Assembly: GCF_000177675.1 (NCBI RefSeq)
Contig: NZ_ADGX01000070.1
Coordinates: forward strand, 1 to 44,240
Source of the DNA: Parafrankia sp. EUN1f
Lineage (GTDB): Bacteria > Actinomycetota > Actinomycetes > Frankiales > Frankiaceae
Length of the DNA: 44,240 nucleotides
Reading direction: 5' to 3'
Notes under the pieces: model-generated
The model's input: the letters and a program-made list of their open reading frames with translations, nothing else
What the model was told of the DNA's origin: nothing
The model's database searches: none
Shown here: in pieces, positions 26,001-34,474 of the stretch
How positions within the stretch are numbered: position 1 is the first letter of the stretch
Layout: every line of letters begins with the position of its first letter
Position numbers and translations under genes: made by a program

Positions 26001-28182
26001 CGAGGCGCTGTGCGCCACCAGGGACATCGACGACCTTCCGATCAGAGTCTCCGCGTTTGCGCTTGTGCTGGCGCACCTGCCCCCGAAACGCCGTGCGGTC
26101 GTGCTCGTCGAGGCGCTGACCTGCGTCGACGGCCTATCCGACTCCTACGAACGGATCGATGCGGTCGCAGAACTGGCGCCGCACCTAGCCGCGGCCGGAG
26201 ATGTGCCCCGCCTGCGTGATGCTCTGGCGGAGACTCGCGCGACCCGGCTGACAGCGTTCGGACTTCTGCGCCAGATGATTCCCCACCTTCCACCGGAACT
26301 CCACGACGACGCGATCGCGGCCGCGACGGCTATGGACGATCCTGATGCGCTGTCTACTGCGCTGGTAGATCTAGCACCCCACCTGTCGGCCCGGCTGCTG
26401 GCATCCGCGCTACAGGCCGCTGGAACGATCCAGTCCACGGACTCGCAATCCAACGCGCTCTGCGGATTGGCGAAGTACCTGCCGCCCGGCCTGCTGGGTG
26501 AGGCGCTACGCATTACCAAGAAGATCGACAACCTGGCGGACAGATGCAAATCGCTGATCAGTATCGCCGGTCAGCTTCCCCCGCACGAGCGCAGCGTGAT
26601 CGTGGACGAGGTCCTCGCATCGGTCCCGACGTTGGATTCGATCAGCGTGCGCGCTGACGTCCTGGCCAGGCTAGTTTCCAGCGATGTCGACGCACCGCTC
26701 GACCAAGTGCTCACGCTCACATACAGCATCGATGACCCCCAGGAGCGCGTCAGGATTCTCACCCACCTTGCCGGAGCCGCCTCGTCGCCCGTCCGCGACA
26801 CAGCGCTGGCAGAGGCGCTGGCTGCGGGTCGTGAGATCCCAGAGGACATGTACCGGGCCAAGGCGCTGACCGACCTCATCCCCCTGCTACCGACCGGCTA
26901 CCGGCGCCAGGTGCTGCTCGAGGCTGTGTCCGCCGCTCGCAGGCTCAACGACAAAGCCTCGGTTGGCCAGTTTCAGATTTCCTTGGCGTCTTGCCTACCA
27001 CCCAACCTAATCGGCCCGGCGCTCATGAGGACGGTAAACGAGATCTACGTGGGAGCCGAACGTGCCGACGCGCTCGCCACCATCGTGCGTAGGCTTCCCG
27101 CCGACTTGCTCAGCAGCGCCCTGCAGGAGGCGAGGCGGATTCCTTACGGCATGGACGTGGTGCTCGAAGCGTTGGCGCCGCGCCTGCCTCCGGACCTGCT
27201 CGGCGAAGCCCTCGCGACGGCGTGGAAGGCGCCCACCGCGCACACACGGATAAGCCAGCTGGTCGTCCTGGCGCCATATACCGACGGCGCAGCGCGACAG
27301 CGCCTGCTCGACGAGGTGCTGGCACACGACCAAACGAAGCACCACCGGGCGGGCGTAGTCGCCCGGCTCGCGCCGCTGCTGCCAGACAAGACGCGCCAGG
27401 CGCTCCTGAAAGAGTCCGAAGAACTAGACCCGGAGGACCGGGCGGTCGCGCTCGGCGGCCTTATCCCCACACTGTCGGATGCTGCGCGGACGGCCGCGAC
27501 GGAGAATCTGCTGGGCGCGCTCACGACGATCCCGGACCCGATTCGTCAGGCGAGATCCGTCGCCATGTACATCTCGCTCCTACCCGCCGAACAGCACCCG
27601 AGTCTACTCGCAGCGACCATCGAACGAATCATTCACGAATCGGGCCGTTACGGCGACCAAGCCGATGGCCTTCTAGCCCTCGCGCCGCACCTACCGCCTG
27701 ACCTAGCACGGAAGGCGCTGAACGCGGCCCGCCGCCTAGACGTCCCATCCAGGCAGGCAACAGCCCTCGCCGGTCTCACCAGAATCCTTGTTCCGGCTGA
27801 CAAGGCCTCGGTTCTGCAGGAGGCGATGACGGCCACCGACCACGTAGAACGGGAGAAATACCGGGTTCAAGCGCTCGAGGATATTGCACGCAACACCGTC
27901 GCCGAGACTGTGCCAGATGTGATTGCCAAAGCTCAGACGCTGCGATACCCCGACGACCAGGCGACCGTATTTGCAGAGCTCGCCGCGACGCGCGATACGC
28001 TGGAGGGCCCGGCGTGGCCGGGCTCTTGGCGGCTTGCACTACGGACTGCCGCCGCAGCCGGTCGCGGTTCCGTTCTGCACACGCTCCCGAGGGCAATCCT
28101 GTCGACGCACCTATCCGACGACACGGATTTTGTTCGAGACGTCTGTTCCCTCGTGCGCGACGTCGCACGGTGCTGGCCTTGA
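23080..28182 (+). CDS. TIR / Mrr-like nuclease / NB-ARC / helical-repeat defence protein (1700 aa)
   Basis: Domains in order. TIR, residues about 17-140: WDVLVSYAESDVQWAEWVAW and the AIISSAYVES-AEW block, with E89 as candidate NADase glutamate. Mrr-like restriction nuclease, about 193-335: GSEEFERLTAAVAKHV, then G232-I-D234 and Q248-A-K250, a D-QxK core. NB-ARC: P-loop GMSGAGKST (394-402), Walker B VLIVADDVW (468-476), GSGLLVTSRNAEVV (490-503), GLPL-like CGRLALALAIAGG (546-558) and an MHD-like VHD (669-671). From about 800 to 1640 many 30-50-residue helical repeats follow the pattern ALxxLAPHLPPxLLxEAL. This fits an NLR/Avs-like sensor with an autoinhibited switch. The ATG at 23080 lacks a ribosome site; GTG 23113 (codon 12) has GGGGAGG five bases upstream and may be the true start. 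No partner gene is seen on its strand. Confidence 0.88.
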   Translation: MTYVSTDGEAAVDPPAWDVLVSYAESDVQWAEWVAWQVEAIGYRVLLQAWDMVPGTHWTGLLADGLARSGRTVAIISSAYVESAQARAEWLEAWRSDREGLQRRLVPVRVEDCRPAGVLGQVVSIDIFGVDADTASMRLADGLHATASGRTKPDAAPMFPGDAAGAWAYPDSRTIAPPFAAVEPPVRPLPAVLPFAQLGSEEFERLTAAVAKHVDGFATVSRYGTRGQRQLGIDVLARNDDESAVCYQAKCYARYMPADLRKAVDEFATRRLSPWRKIIVMVASTTNSVQMLTELERLSTRHTDFAIELRGEEQLSDELRRHPSLVARFFGETWRKEFCLLPEGESATRTPPAIDQSFAPPAVGSSATARPSLEAAVLGELAAGLISPVVALTGMSGAGKSTIARKAVASQEVRDRFADGLIWITAGPGADPTACQSWVLEACGDRFPVRTVDEGVRRLRKVLGGRRVLIVADDVWTAEQVRALDAQVPGSGLLVTSRNAEVVSPGDGLVCVGPLEPDEARNLLARYAGVDADALPDEADDVVTTCGRLALALAIAGGMVADGHQWSYVLARLRNADLRRLRHRFRDYPDHPTLFAALDTSLAALPPADRVRFLELSVFEGQTPVPHEAVRRLWRLSGSLDGLDAADLCVTLAQRSLIQSDPSTATIQVHDLLFVYARHELGARRLCELHHRLAQSFLAGWGGLSEGLPKLAGSPTLDAENAYGLAHVCHHLLRADDPEGLHRLLSSERPGVGADSANLWYHVHERLDVSAWYLADLRLAWQQAEREVDTATERRQRAVSVIREFRYALMTSSVVGIAGQIPVPLLVLLLREGVWTPTEVLAYASSIPNSVVRSQALAALSPNLPGDLVAEVIEGARQMGDPQLRVDLLVQLAPHAPAALLESLFDAVWSTPAWWAQTSGATRLIRFLAPDRRIPVLDSLLDMVRDRDDPLERVWGLDELAPHLTPPLRRRVAAEALCATRDIDDLPIRVSAFALVLAHLPPKRRAVVLVEALTCVDGLSDSYERIDAVAELAPHLAAAGDVPRLRDALAETRATRLTAFGLLRQMIPHLPPELHDDAIAAATAMDDPDALSTALVDLAPHLSARLLASALQAAGTIQSTDSQSNALCGLAKYLPPGLLGEALRITKKIDNLADRCKSLISIAGQLPPHERSVIVDEVLASVPTLDSISVRADVLARLVSSDVDAPLDQVLTLTYSIDDPQERVRILTHLAGAASSPVRDTALAEALAAGREIPEDMYRAKALTDLIPLLPTGYRRQVLLEAVSAARRLNDKASVGQFQISLASCLPPNLIGPALMRTVNEIYVGAERADALATIVRRLPADLLSSALQEARRIPYGMDVVLEALAPRLPPDLLGEALATAWKAPTAHTRISQLVVLAPYTDGAARQRLLDEVLAHDQTKHHRAGVVARLAPLLPDKTRQALLKESEELDPEDRAVALGGLIPTLSDAARTAATENLLGALTTIPDPIRQARSVAMYISLLPAEQHPSLLAATIERIIHESGRYGDQADGLLALAPHLPPDLARKALNAARRLDVPSRQATALAGLTRILVPADKASVLQEAMTATDHVEREKYRVQALEDIARNTVAETVPDVIAKAQTLRYPDDQATVFAELAATRDTLEGPAWPGSWRLALRTAAAAGRGSVLHTLPRAILSTHLSDDTDFVRDVCSLVRDVARCWP

Positions 28183-28442
28183 ACCACTGCAGGCGAAACC
28201 ACTCGCGGGATTACCTTGCCCGTGCGCTTTTCCCCTGGACTCCGGCAACCTGCTACCGGGCCTCCTGGCAGCTACCCGGACCAGAATTGCACCGGCTGGC
28301 GACGAAGAGCTTCCAGTCAGATCAAACTACTCGACCAGCTCTCTCCTGACCTTGCTGGGCGCACCCCACGGGGGTTGCGCACGGAGAACAACCTCACCGG
28401 CTGCAGGCGATTCGCGACGCCGATCATCCTGGAGAACTCGCC

Positions 28443-29040
28443 CTAGGGACTGTCTGGCCGATCATGTCGCGAGCCAGATCGTGATCGAGGCGATGACGAC
28501 CTCGGACCGGTAGTAGTGCCCGCGTTTGGCGTAGCGGGTCGCCAGCCCGCGGTACTGCTTGAGCCGATTGAAGCAGCGTTCCACCACGTTGCGCTGCTTG
28601 TAGAGCTGCGCGTCGAACGCGGGCGGGCGACCGCCCGCGGACCCGCGACGGCGCCGGTTCACCTGGTGATCCTTCTTCTCCGGGATCGTGTGGGAGATGC
28701 CCCGTGCCCGCAGCGACTCGCGGATCTTCTTGCTGGCGTAGGCCTTGTCAGCGAGGAGATGGTCGGGGCGTGTACGGGGCCGTCCTCGCCCCAGGCGCGG
28801 AACCCGGATACCAGCCATGACCTGGTCGAAATGGGTGCCATCGCTGGCCTGCCCGGGGGTCAGCACGATCGACAGCGGTCGGCCCCGCCCGTCGCACGCC
28901 AGATGAATCTTGCTGGTCAGGCCGCCCCGGGACCGGCCGATCGCCTCTTTCGCCGCTGACGGTCGAGCCCGGTTCACCGCGGTCGTGCACCGGGTCCACA
29001 TACTCCGGTCGGGTCCTGGCCGGCCCAGGACCCGACCCGA
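28443..29040 (-). mobile_element. IS5-family transposase remnant, N-terminal half missing
   Basis: The minus strand encodes the C-terminal two thirds of an IS5-family (IS427-like) transposase: AIGRSRGGLTSKIHLACDG, a PLSIVLTPGQASDG stretch, LLADKAYASKKIRESLR with the second catalytic aspartate (in ADKAY), and NVVERCFNRLKQYRGLATRY with the final catalytic Glu; the stop is at 28462. The first DDE aspartate normally lies before GRSRGG and is not found. The right-hand end is near 28443 (GGGACTGTCTGGCC); I found no matching inverted repeat near 29040. It is a dead copy. Confidence 0.75.
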
Positions 29041-29055
29041 TCGGGTGCTGGCGGG

Positions 29056-29422
29056 GGTGAACACCACCGAGGCGGTCGTCGCGGCCAGCATGCTGAACGA
29101 GCTCTTCCACCCAGACGCGCAGACCGCGGTCCAATGGCTCAAGATACTACGCGACACGCTGCCCGACCGCGTCCTAGTCGTCGTGGACTACTACGGCGTG
29201 CTGGGGCACTCCCCCGAGCCTCCCCCGCGACGGGCGCTGCACGACTGGATCCAGGCAATCTCCTCTCAGGGGATCCCGCCGCCCGACCTCGATGCCTGGG
29301 AATCTGTCTACCACGAAGCCGGCTGCGAACTTCTTCACGCCGTCGAGGACTCCCAGGCCGGAGTCTTCATACACTTCATCCGGCTCACGGCAGCCGATCG
29401 CGCCTCGACCGGCCTTCAATAA
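29056..29422 (+). pseudogene. C-terminal fragment, methyltransferase-like
   Basis: The open part (AVVAASMLNELFHPDAQTAV, LKILRDTLPDRVLVVVDYYG, then DAWESVYHEAGCELLHAVED and GVFIHFIRL) reads like the end of a class I SAM-dependent methyltransferase: a VVVDYYG strand, then a long helix and a final beta-hairpin. There is no start; the sequence fuses to the IS remnant around 29040. The family call is tentative. Confidence 0.4.
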
Positions 29423-30056
29423 CCCGCTTCCGTTGCCGTGCGCGGATCAGGCCCGCGCACGGCGCAGATGCGGCGCCTGTCCGTGTCCCACTGGGAGACG
29501 CTGTCGCGTTCCGCCCTCCCCGGGCCGAATGCCATGTCGAGTGGACTTCCCCGCTGTGCCCGAAGGCTCCAGACACGGCGGGGCGGTCCACGTCGTACCG
29601 GATCATCTCGAATGCATGCGGCTGGCGGGCAGGGTCGAACCGATCAAGCGCGCTCTTAGACCTGGTGCAACTCTCCACGGGCGTATCCGCCGAACGAGGG
29701 CAACATTACGGATGGCCGCGGCGCACCTCGGGAGCTTGATGGGGTCAGCGGCCGCTCCGGGCTCCTGGCCTTCCGGCGTCCCGAGACCATCCGCCGCACA
29801 TGCGGACGGTCTACCGGCCACGATCTTGAGCACCGTTGCAGGTCACGGCACTGACGCGACCGGGCCAGACGAGCTCCGTTGCCACACAACGCCCATACCT
29901 TGTGGCAACGTCCGCGAACACAGGCCTCGTGACCTCCCACCCGGAAAGCGGATGGTCAGCTTCACCGTTTACGCAGGTCAACCAGGGTGGCAGACGGACC
30001 GCCACCGGAATCACGCGACGCCGTTGCCACACCCGTTGCCATATAACGATCAACCG
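29423..30056. promoter_or_regulatory. Non-coding left arm of the second att-like module with GTTGCCACAC sites
   Basis: No gene is evident. The right part holds arm-type motifs: an inverted pair GTTGCCACA (29878-29886) and TGTGGCAAC (29901-29909), and a direct doublet GTTGCCACAC (30023-30032) with GTTGCCATAT (30035-30044), spaced 12 bases exactly as in the doublets right of the core. With those, arms flank both sides of the tRNA-like core at 30094-30138. That is the layout of an attP site or an element-element junction. Confidence 0.5.
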
Positions 30057-30320
30057 GTGATCGACAAATCCTGCTATTTCCGCAGGTCAAAGGGGTGGGC
30101 AGGGGCGGGGTCGAACCGCCGACCTTCCGCTTTTCAGGCCGGTCCATACCGTCCAGGAACGTCCGGACACGTACCCTGACGTGCACCTCTGGCTGCTGGA
30201 GTACCGCTCTGGCGGCCCACGTTGCCACACGCACTGCCACACATCGCTTGGCCCCGAGAGGACCAGCAACGCGGCCGAGCCTTCGCTGCACCCCTGTGTG
30301 GCAACCGGTATGGCAGCAGG
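30057..30320. repeat. Att-like module, copy 2: tRNA 3' half plus paired arm-type repeats
   Basis: The direct repeat of 14959-15225. The tRNA 3'-half sequence lies at 30094-30138 (minus strand). Right-hand doublets are GTTGCCACAC (30221-30230) with ACTGCCACAC (30233-30242), and inverted GTGTGGCAAC (30296-30305) with GTATGGCAGC (30308-30317). Variation between copies is limited to scattered single bases, mostly between the arm motifs. Left of the core this copy also has arm motifs, unlike copy 1. Confidence 0.65.
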
Positions 30321-30386
30321 AAGGGCGGTCCAGCCCAAGAGGCCCGCCGGCGCCTGGCAACCCACCACGGCCGCGTGGGGCACCCG

Positions 30387-31208
30387 ATGAACGCCGAAGC
30401 GGCAGCAGCCGCGCCTTCGACGCCGACCTCATCCCGGGGTGCAGGATCATCCCCCGCCGCCGTGAAGATCGTCACTGCGGTGATCGTGACCGTCGTCGGG
30501 CTGACGTTCTTGTTCAGCTTCGGCAACATCCTCGCGCTCGGGCTTCGGCTCGGCGTCTCCCTCTGGGTCGCTCCCCTCGTCGCGCCCGCCGTCGACCTCT
30601 CCGTCGTCGGGCTCCTCATCGGCATCCGCCACCTCGCCCTTCACGGCGGACCCGCCGACCTACAACGATCCGCACGGCGCCTCCTCATCTTCGCCAGCAT
30701 CGTCGCTCTCACGCTGAACATCTCCGAGCCACTGATCACCGGCCACTACGGCAAAGCCGCCTTCGACGCAGTCGGCCCACTCCTGCTCATAGGATGGGCG
30801 GAAGTCGGACCGCGACTCATTCAAGCAATGCAGACGACAGAACCATTTCCGGTCGATACGCTTCCACCCGCCGCGCAGACAGCACCCCTCGCTGATATAC
30901 CTGTCCAGTCGACATCACAAGCACAGCCTCCGACACAACGTAAATCGGTCGAGCCACGGCCTTCCAGCCACCATGAGCGCGCATCAGACCAAGACCTCAT
31001 ACACCGGGCCTGCGCCGAAGACACCCTGCACTGGAAGCAACATCACCGACCGATCTCAGCCGAAACCCTCCGCAAGCGCCTCCACGTCGGAGCACCCACC
31101 GCACGACACCTCGTCACGCAGCTAAGGACCGCAACCCACGCTCGACTCGACACAAAAATCGACGGCAGCTTTTCCGCCAGTCAAGACGATGGGCTATCGG
31201 AACCGTAA
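30387..31208 (+). CDS. DUF2637 membrane protein with C-terminal HTH-like domain (second intact copy)
   Basis: A 273-residue paralogue of the protein at 15301-16254, starting at an equivalent ATG (MNAEAAAAAPSTP). Four membrane helices are again visible, for instance GLTFLFSFGNILALGLRLGV and PAVDLSVVGLLIGIRHLAL. The linker is shorter and different, and the C-terminal segment RACAEDTLHWKQHHRPISAE followed by TLRKRLHVGAPTARHLVTQL is conserved. The coding strand of the linker is less G+C-rich than the surroundings. The stop at 31208 lies inside the longest open frame of the ISAs1 transposase. It sits directly right of att-like module 2, as its sister sits right of module 1. Confidence 0.8.
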   Translation: MNAEAAAAAPSTPTSSRGAGSSPAAVKIVTAVIVTVVGLTFLFSFGNILALGLRLGVSLWVAPLVAPAVDLSVVGLLIGIRHLALHGGPADLQRSARRLLIFASIVALTLNISEPLITGHYGKAAFDAVGPLLLIGWAEVGPRLIQAMQTTEPFPVDTLPPAAQTAPLADIPVQSTSQAQPPTQRKSVEPRPSSHHERASDQDLIHRACAEDTLHWKQHHRPISAETLRKRLHVGAPTARHLVTQLRTATHARLDTKIDGSFSASQDDGLSEP

Positions 31209-32403
31209 CGTCTGCGTTCCGGCACGCCGGCCGACAGGACTGGAAAACTTATCCAAGGATCTCCGGCCGGTGTGCACGGTACCCGACCGTCCCGGCGGCC
31301 GAGGCGCGGTGTCGGGTCTGGTGGAGGTGTTCGACCGGGTCCCGGACCCGCGGAAACCCCGAGGCCGGCGGCACAGCCTGGCGGTGGTGCTGACCCTGGC
31401 GACGTGCGCGGTCCTCGCCGGTGCACGGTCGTTCACCGCGATCGGTGAGTGGGCCGCCGATGCCGGCCTCGCGGTCGCTGACCTGCTCGGTATCGTCCGG
31501 GTGCCTGACACCTCGACGTTTCGCCGGGTGTTCACCGCGCTCGACGCCGACGCGCTGGACACGGTGCTGGGAGCGTGGGCCACCGCGGTGACCAGCCCGG
31601 CGGCGGGGATGCAGCGGCGGGTCGCGGTCGACGGCAAGACGGTGCGTGGCTCCCGCGCCGGTGACAGTCCGGGTCGGCACCTGCTCGCAGCCCTCGACCA
31701 TGACACCGGTGTCGTGCTCGGTCAGGTCGCGGTGGACGCGAAGACGAACGAGATCCCCACGCTGCCCGTCCTGCTCGCTGGTCTCGACCTGACCGGTGTG
31801 ATCGTCACGGCGGACGCGTTGCACACCCAGACCGAGACCGCGCGCTGGCTGGTCGGCCGCGGGGCGCACTACGTCCTGACGGTGAAGGCGAACCAGCCCA
31901 GCCAGTACGCCCAGCTCGCCGCCCTGCCCTGGGGCCAGGTGCGAACCACCACCGCGCGGACCGTCGAGCGTGGCCACGGCCGCTGTGAGCGACGGACCGT
32001 GAAAGCGACCGAGGTCCGTGCCGGGCTGTTGTTCCCGCATGCCGTGCAGGCGGTCCGGATCACCCGCCGACGCCAACCCCTCACCGGCGGGCCCGCCGAG
32101 ACCGAGGTCGCCTACCTGATCACCAGCGTGGCGACCCATCAGGCCAGCCCATCCCAGCTCGCCGCGTTCGCCCGGGAGCACTGGCATGTGGAGAACCGGC
32201 TGCGCTGGGTCCGCGATGTGACTTTCGGTGAGGATCTCAGCCAGATCCGGACCGGTCACGCACCCCAGGTCATGGCCAGTCTGCGCAACCTCGCGATCGC
32301 GATCCTGCGCCTGACCGGCGTCACGAACATCGCCGCGGGCACCCGTCATCACGCCCGCCGCCCCGAACGCCCACTTCAGACGATCATGAAGCTTGCTTGC
32401 TAA
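31189..32403 (+). mobile_element. ISAs1-family transposase
   Basis: A DDE transposase of up to 404 residues, apparently complete. Hallmarks are EVFDRVPDPRKPRGRRHSLA, VAVDGKTVRGSRAGD (first Asp), GVIVTADALHTQTETARWLV (second Asp) and HWHVENRLRWVRDVTFGEDL (catalytic Glu region) with an AIAILRLTGVTNIAAGTRHH end. The true start is uncertain: the frame opens at ATG 31189, inside the DUF2637 gene, and GTG 31309 begins near the first conserved block (VSGLVEVFDRV). Downstream, a PAS-GAF-GGDEF gene resumes mid-domain at about 32437, so the element sits in or beside that gene. I did not identify its terminal inverted repeats. Confidence 0.88.
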
Positions 32404-33518
32404 CCGACAACAATGCCGGGGCCCTGCCGGCTCGAGGCTTCTCCCGGCGTATGAGGGGTACTTCGACGTGCACACGGTGCCCCTCACCGACGCGACTGAC
32501 CAGGTTCGGTTGGTTGCCGCGGTCAGCACCGACGTCACCGACCGGGAACTGGCCCGTGCCGAGCAGGCCCAACTCGCCAGCCTGACAGAGCAGGCACTGG
32601 TCACGGTCGAACCGGTTGACCTCTGGCAGCGCGCCACGACCGTGCTGGCCGACCAGCTCGGCGCCGCGGCGACGTTCCACGAGGTCGACGTCCCGGCGGG
32701 CACGGTGCACAACCTGAAGCTCGCCGTCGGCGTCGGCCCTCCCCCGCCCACTGGCGGTGCCGAGAGCGTGCTGTCCACAGTGATCCGCACTGGCCGCGTG
32801 ACCGCACGGGCGCCGGAGACGTCGGAGGGCTGGTGGACCCTGGCCGCGCCCGTCGGCCGGCCCGGCGCCTACACCGCCGTGGTCGCTCTACATCATCCGG
32901 GGCCGGGCGCGGAGCCGTTCAGCGACCGGGACGGCGACCGGGACGAGGAGTTCCTCGGTGCGGTCGCGGGCGTGCTGGGCTCGGCGGCGGTGCGGTTCGC
33001 CACCGAACGGGAGATCCGCCACCGCTCGACGCACGACGCCCTCACCGACCTACCCAACCGCTCCTGGCTGCTCGGCCGGCTCACCCGCGCTCTCGAGCAG
33101 CACCGCACGGGCGTGGTCTTCGTCGATCTCGACGGCTTCAAGACCGTCAACGACACGCACGGCCACCGGGCCGGCGACCAGCTGCTGCGCGAAATCGCCC
33201 ACCGGCTCCAGGCGGCGGTGCGGCCCGGCGACGTCGTCGCCCGCCTCGCGGGGGGACGAGTTCGCTGTGCTCTGCGAGCGGGTCGAATCGCCTGCGGCCG
33301 TGCAGCGGCTCGGCCAGCGACTCCTCGCGGCGATCAACGAACCCGTAGTGCTCGCGGAGGCGACGGTACGCATCTCAGCGAGCGCCGGGGCGGCGATCTC
33401 CCGCGTCGAGCTCTGCGACCCCGACCGCCTGCTCAACGCCTCCGACGTCGCCATGTACGCCGCGAAGCGAGCCGGAGCTGGGCAGTGCGTGGTTTACGAG
33501 TCCTGGATGCACCTTTGA
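32404..33518 (+). pseudogene. PAS-GAF-GGDEF protein, 5' part lost at ISAs1 and frameshifted
   Basis: The coherent sequence starts near 32437 with the end of a PAS/PAC domain (EGYFDVHTVPLTDATDQVRL), then a GAF-like domain, then a GGDEF diguanylate cyclase domain: STHDALTDLPNRSWLLGRLT, VFVDLDGFKTVNDTHGHRAG, and after the shift RLAGDEFAVLCE and VAMYAAKRAG. The frame breaks at the six-base G run 33250-33255; removing one G restores RLAGDEF. The signature is AGDEF rather than GGDEF, so activity is uncertain even if the frame is repaired. Such proteins make cyclic di-GMP. No start codon is present because the IS occupies the 5' region. Confidence 0.75.
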
Positions 33519-33561
33519 CGTCCGACTGGCATCCGACCGGCGGAGGTCACCATCGCCTCGA

Positions 33562-34190
33562 TCAACGAATGGCTGCCCTGACAGACTTCCGAAACCGGGC
33601 TGAACCGTCCCGGGTCGGTGGAGACCGATGAGCGTGGGGATGCAACGACAGAAGCTGCGCGGCGAAGGCCTGGACGTAGTCGGAACCGCCCCCGCCGATC
33701 TGTGGGTCCAGCAGCTCGGCGCGCAACTCGCGGACCTGATCCTCGAGACCGCCGATGCGCCGCGAAGTGAAGGCACGCGACACCAGCATCCGCAACGTTT
33801 TGTGGATCGGAGGGTCAGAGAAGATCAGGAAGCCCGGCGGGATCGGGTCCTTGCCCATGATGTCCGGCAGGGTGCCATAGGCCGAGCCGACGATCTGGTC
33901 GGCCTGCTCGGCGAACGCTTCGAGAGCCCGGGCGATCCGGTCGTCGTTGAGCGCGTCCGCGCGGACGTCAGACCTCCTCGAACCGCCCAGGCCGCAGCCC
34001 AGTCGGTGACACGGACCATCGCGGCCGGGCTGGTCAGCCGGTTAGCGATTCGGGGATCGATGCCGTGGGTCTCGCGGTCGACGAGCTCACGTGTGATGAG
34101 CGCGGCGCCGCCCGCGACCGCGGCATTGGTGGTCCACGCGTACTCGATGAGGGAGGCGACGTCTCGGATGACGGCGTTTTCAGGAGGTCC
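33562..34190 (-). pseudogene. Cytochrome P450 relic
   Basis: The best part, 33858 down to about 33650, reads IPPGFLIFSDPPIHKTLRML followed by VSRAFTSRRIGGLEDQVREL, the classic P450 B-C helix block (DPP-H--LR-LV-RAFT). Upstream on the coding strand NDDRIARALEAFAEQADQIV continues it in frame, while VTDWAAAWAVRG lies in another frame, so at least one shift is present. The I helix, ExxR and haem-cysteine parts are absent; the sequence diverges after FAAQLLSLHPHAH. It is a dead 5' fragment. Confidence 0.65.
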
Positions 34191-34474
34191 AGGGGCGCCG
34201 GGAACGGCTGGGGCGACGGCGGCGGTCCGGGGTCCTGCGTGCGTCGCCGCGGCCCAGGGCCGGCAGGCGAGAGCGCCGTCAGGTGCCTGTTCGGTCCGTG
34301 GGAAGGGCTCCGGCCCAGCGGCTGGCGATGAGCCGGGCGATTCGTGCTAGCACGAATCGGAAGAGACGGGGCCGCGCCTCGGACCACCAGGAAGGGACGG
34401 CCCGGATCACACAGGACCGACCCCGATACGGCGGACAGGCGAGCGGACAGTCCCGACGCCGACGAGAGGCCCTG

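Larger units (their letters stand above)
14959..30138. mobile_element. Putative integrative element / defence island between two att-like repeats
   Basis: The segment is bounded by two directly repeated modules (14959-15225 and 30057-30320), each containing the same tRNA 3'-half sequence. It holds DUF2637, gajB, gajA, a sce7726-like gene, a beta-family gene, the TIR/NB-ARC giant gene, a broken IS5-type element and a gene fragment. Direct tRNA-derived repeats around a block of accessory genes are the signature of tyrosine-recombinase elements. No integrase, excisionase, Rep or Tra gene was found, so it is either a remnant or a non-autonomous satellite. Exact borders and mobility are inferred. 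Confidence 0.5.

Noticed and set aside
24900-28182. Repeats of the giant gene as a CRISPR-like or DNA repeat array
   Set aside because: The periodicity is in the protein (30-50 residues, degenerate); the DNA shows no conserved repeat units or spacers.
28443-29422. Complete IS5-family element
   Set aside because: The N-terminal half with the first catalytic Asp is absent and no left inverted repeat was found.
34191-34474. Gene between the P450 relic and the binding-protein gene
   Set aside because: Frames here lack ribosome sites and family features; likely spacer and relic DNA.
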